A stretch of 64,000 nt of DNA from NCBI RefSeq assembly GCF_004363095.1, contig NZ_SNYO01000004.1, positions 601,736 through 665,735 of the forward strand. The letters are read 5' to 3'. Position 1 is the first letter of the stretch. The number at the start of each line of letters is the position of its first letter. The position numbers and the translations under genes were made by a program. Origin of the DNA: Actinomycetospora succinea. Its GTDB lineage: Bacteria; Actinomycetota; Actinomycetes; Mycobacteriales; Pseudonocardiaceae. This document shows positions 61,671 to 64,000 of the stretch, in pieces. The notes beneath the pieces were generated by a model. That model was not told where the DNA came from and did not search any database. It saw nothing but the letters and a program-made list of their open reading frames with translations.

Positions 61671-61684
61671 GTTAACTTGTTTAC
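61671..61684. promoter_or_regulatory. MarR operator candidate
   Basis: GTTAAC-TT-GTTTAC has arms matching at 5 of 6 positions and is the only AT-rich patch in the 51-bp gap between marR and the monooxygenase. It is 18-31 bp upstream of marR. Confidence 0.6.
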
Positions 61685-61704
61685 CGACCGGGGTAGCCGC
61701 CCGT

Positions 61705-62910
61705 GTGGGCACACCGAGCATCCTGGTCTCCGGCGCGAGCATCGCCGGCCCCGCCGCGGCGTGGTGGCTGGCCGCCGCCGGCTGGGACGTCACCGTCGTC
61801 GAACGCTTCGCCGGCCTGCGCGACGAGGGGCAGAACGTCGACGTTCGCGGCACCGGCCGCGAGGTGCTGCGCCGGGCGGGACTCGAGGACGCCGCCCGCG
61901 CCCACCACACCAGCGAGACCGGGCTCGCCTTCGTCGACGCCGACGGCCGCGCCTTCGCGTCGTTCCCCGCGGGCGCTGACGACGCCGACAGCAGCCCGAC
62001 CGCCGAGCTGGAGATCCTGCGCGGTCAGCTCGCCCGCCTGCTGTACGACCGGTCCGCCGGCGCGGCCGGGTACGTCTTCGGCGACGAGATCACCGCGCTG
62101 CACGACGACGGTCGTGGCGTCGAGGTCGAGTTCGCGCGCGGTCCCGCCCGCCGGTTCGACGCCGTGGTGATCGCCGAGGGCTCCCGGTCACGCACCCGCG
62201 ACCTCGTCTTCCCCGACGCGCGCGTCGACGAGCTCGGGCTCCTCGCGGCCTACCTGACGATCCCGCGCACCGCGGACGACGACCGGCAGTGGCGCATCTT
62301 CTTCGGTGGCCGTGGACGCCTGGTCCACCTGCGTCCCGACAACGTCGGCACCACCCGCGCCATGCTGAGCCTCTCCAGCGACGTGCGCGGGCTCGACCGC
62401 CTCGACCGTGAGGGCGTCGTGGCCGTGCTGCGCGCGACCTACGGCGACCTCGGGTGGGAGACGCCGCGCGTGCTGGCCGGGCTCGACGACGACTCGCTGC
62501 ACGTCGACCAGATCGCCCAGGTCCGCCTCCCCACCTGGCACCGCGGCCGGGTCGCGCTGCTCGGCGACGCCGCCTGGTGCGCCGGCCCGTTCGGCACCGG
62601 CACCACCAGCGCGCTCGCCGGGGCGTACGTGCTGGCCGGCGAGCTGGGTGCGACCCCGGACGACGTGCCCGCGGCGTTCGCCCGCTACGAGGGCATCCTG
62701 CGACCCCAGGTGGACCGTGCGCAGGACTTCGTCCCGCGCCACGGGCACCCGCGCGTCGAGTGGCGTCGCCGGCTCCTGCGCGCCGGGCTCCGCGTCGCCG
62801 GGGGTCCGCTCGGGAGCGCCCTCGCCCGGGTCGGCCTGTTCGACCCGTCGCTGCCCGTCGACGTCGTCACGCTGCCCGACTATCCGGTGCGGGCCTCCTC
62901 GGCCGTCTGA
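61705..62910 (+). CDS. FAD-dependent monooxygenase (TetX/PHBH-like)
   Basis: A 401-residue flavin monooxygenase. The N-terminal ADP-binding motif is VSGASIAGPAAAWWLAAAGW, with an Ala-Ser replacing the usual second Gly. Other motifs are GQNVDVRGTGREVLRRAGL, VIAEGSRSRTRD (DG-like) and LLGDAAWCAGPFGTGTTSAL. The QNVDVRG pattern is shared with TetX-type and related antibiotic or aromatic hydroxylases; resistance cannot be inferred. The GTG at 61705 is the best start. It is divergent from, and probably repressed by, the MarR protein. Confidence 0.87.
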   Translation: MGTPSILVSGASIAGPAAAWWLAAAGWDVTVVERFAGLRDEGQNVDVRGTGREVLRRAGLEDAARAHHTSETGLAFVDADGRAFASFPAGADDADSSPTAELEILRGQLARLLYDRSAGAAGYVFGDEITALHDDGRGVEVEFARGPARRFDAVVIAEGSRSRTRDLVFPDARVDELGLLAAYLTIPRTADDDRQWRIFFGGRGRLVHLRPDNVGTTRAMLSLSSDVRGLDRLDREGVVAVLRATYGDLGWETPRVLAGLDDDSLHVDQIAQVRLPTWHRGRVALLGDAAWCAGPFGTGTTSALAGAYVLAGELGATPDDVPAAFARYEGILRPQVDRAQDFVPRHGHPRVEWRRRLLRAGLRVAGGPLGSALARVGLFDPSLPVDVVTLPDYPVRASSAV

Positions 62911-62932
62911 CCCGGTGATCCGAGGCCCGGGG

Positions 62933-64000
62933 TCACCCCGGAGAGCGGTCGCGGGTCCGGCGGGCGAGCACGACACCGACGATCACGACGGCGACCGCGA
63001 TGATCGCGGTCATGGCCAGGTCGAACCGCGACCCCTCCCGGGTGCCCATGTAGACCAGCACCGCGGGGATCGCGACGATCACCGCCCAGGTCAGTACCGG
63101 GTAGGCCCACATCCGGACCGGCATCTCGGAGCCCTCGCGCTCGAGTATCCGGCGCATCCGCAGCTGGGACACCGCGATCACGAGGTAGACCAGCAGCGCG
63201 ACGGCGCCGGACGTCGCGAGGAGGGTGGAGAACACCTGCTCGGGGAAGGCGTAGTTCGCGATCACCGCGAGGAAGCCGATGAGCGTCGAGCCGAGCACCG
63301 CGAACCGCGGCACACCCTGCCCGGTCGTGCGGTTGACCACGGCGGGCGCCTGCCCGCGCCGGCCGAGCGAGTACAGCATCCGCGAGGCCGTGTAGAGCGC
63401 CGAGTTCAGGCAGCTCGCCACGGCGACGAGCACGACGACGTCGACGATCGCCTTCGCCCCCGGGACGCCGAGGACCTCGAGCGCGGCCTGGTACGACCCG
63501 GACTCGGGCAGGCGAGGGTCCTGCCAGGGCACGATCGCCACGACCAGCAGGATCGACGCCAGGTAGAACACCGCGATCCGCCAGATCACCGACCGGGTGG
63601 CCCGTCCGATGCCGCGGGCCGGGTCGCTGGACTCGGCGGCGGCGATCGTGACGATCTCCGTGCCCATGAAGCTGAACATCGTGATCAGGACCGCCGCGAC
63701 GACGGCGCCGAACCCGTTCGGCACGAAACCGCCGTTCGACACCAGGCGTGACAGGCCGCTGACGTCGCCCGCGGCCCCGGGCAGCAGCCCGAGCACGGCC
63801 AGCGCGCCGAACACGATGAACGCGATGATCGCGATCACCTTGAGGAGCGCGAACCAGAACTCGAACTCGCCGTAGTTCGACACCGCGAACAGGTTGGTCA
63901 CGGTGAGGACGACGGTGACGGCGAGGGCCCAGCCCCACTGCGGGACGCCGGGCAGCCACGAGTTGAGGATGACGGCGGCGGCCGTGGCCTCGACGGGGAT
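62933..64000 (-). CDS. Amino acid permease (APC family), 5' end outside window
   Basis: The visible 355 codons are the C-terminal part of an APC-type amino-acid/proton symporter. It has a run of about nine hydrophobic helices and the family segments FSFMGTEIVTIAAAESSDPAR and LNSALYTASRMLYSLGRRGQ, as in the GABA/aromatic/D-serine permease group. Upstream of 63901 the frame continues to the window edge with WLPGVPQWGWALAVTVVLTV, so the GTG at 63901 is not the true start. The stop is 23 bp from the convergent monooxygenase end. Substrate not determinable. Confidence 0.88.
   Translation of the reverse strand: MPVEATAAAVILNSWLPGVPQWGWALAVTVVLTVTNLFAVSNYGEFEFWFALLKVIAIIAFIVFGALAVLGLLPGAAGDVSGLSRLVSNGGFVPNGFGAVVAAVLITMFSFMGTEIVTIAAAESSDPARGIGRATRSVIWRIAVFYLASILLVVAIVPWQDPRLPESGSYQAALEVLGVPGAKAIVDVVVLVAVASCLNSALYTASRMLYSLGRRGQAPAVVNRTTGQGVPRFAVLGSTLIGFLAVIANYAFPEQVFSTLLATSGAVALLVYLVIAVSQLRMRRILEREGSEMPVRMWAYPVLTWAVIVAIPAVLVYMGTREGSRFDLAMTAIIAVAVVIVGVVLARRTRDRSPG

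Noticed and set aside
1-64000. tRNA, rRNA, riboswitches, prophage or integrase genes
   Set aside because: I looked for tRNA-like ends, rRNA signatures and integrase or transposase motifs and recognised none. A tRNAscan/Rfam search would be needed to exclude small RNAs.

Overview
This window is very GC-rich chromosomal DNA with densely packed genes, short intergenic gaps and many ATGA or GTGA stop/start overlaps. It holds a mycothiol-type maleylpyruvate isomerase, an Arr rifamycin ADP-ribosyltransferase, three large ATP-binding LuxR (LAL/MalT-like) regulators, a PucR regulator and an HNH protein with Asp/Pro/Gly repeats. Together these point to a high-GC actinobacterium, plausibly Pseudonocardiales, although the family-level placement is only inference. 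I saw no rRNA, tRNA, CRISPR array, integrase or transposase.

Layout. 1-1.2 kb: 3' part of an HNH endonuclease-like gene whose 5' end is a 15-bp tandem repeat. 1.3-6.4 kb: hrpB followed by larC-larE-larB (nickel-pincer cofactor synthesis), overlapping end to end. 6.4-7.5 kb: small genes and arr, which has a rifamycin-associated-element-like site. 7.6-15.6 kb (minus strand): benzoate operon benA-benB-benC/FCD/benD fusion-LAL regulator (BenR-like)-maleylpyruvate isomerase family gene. 15.7-20.1 kb: glutathione peroxidase, DUF4386 membrane protein, small conserved protein and a MalT-like regulator. 20.2-24.9 kb: reductase, then a partner-switching set (STAS protein, GAF-SpoIIE phosphatase with a shifted 3' end, HATPase kinase, small membrane protein) and a second SpoIIE phosphatase. 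25-30.2 kb: beta-lactamase-like protein, a third LAL regulator, and a TetR/membrane protein pair. 30.2-34.9 kb: CMD protein, MFS transporter and zinc alcohol dehydrogenase, divergent from an XRE regulator and an aldo/keto reductase.

35-42.6 kb is an aromatic or heteroaromatic catabolic island: alpha/beta hydrolase, SMP-30 lactonase, FAD hydroxylase, LysR regulator, P450 (broken by an in-frame TGA), two-domain extradiol dioxygenase and a LigB-type dioxygenase. A motif CATCG-N7-CGATG recurs in front of these transcription units and again in front of a paralogous FAD hydroxylase at 51.0 kb, so the two loci are probably one regulon. 42.7-56.7 kb is mixed accessory content: methyltransferases, M28 lipoprotein peptidase, aromatic monooxygenase, TOBE regulator, LysR with a frameshifted MFS transporter, VOC and NTF2-like proteins, PucR regulator. 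56-57.2 kb has an HTH-less LysR ligand domain divergent from a DUF5997 gene. 57.2-60.6 kb is a carnitine-type operon (dehydrogenase, BKACE) led by an XRE-TetR double-HTH regulator. The window ends with a HATPase, a MarR/FAD-monooxygenase pair and an amino-acid permease cut by the edge.

Three genes are disrupted: a SpoIIE phosphatase by an apparent -1 shift, a P450 by TGA where TGG fits, and an MFS transporter by an extra T in a T run. They are either young pseudogenes or base-level errors in this sequence.
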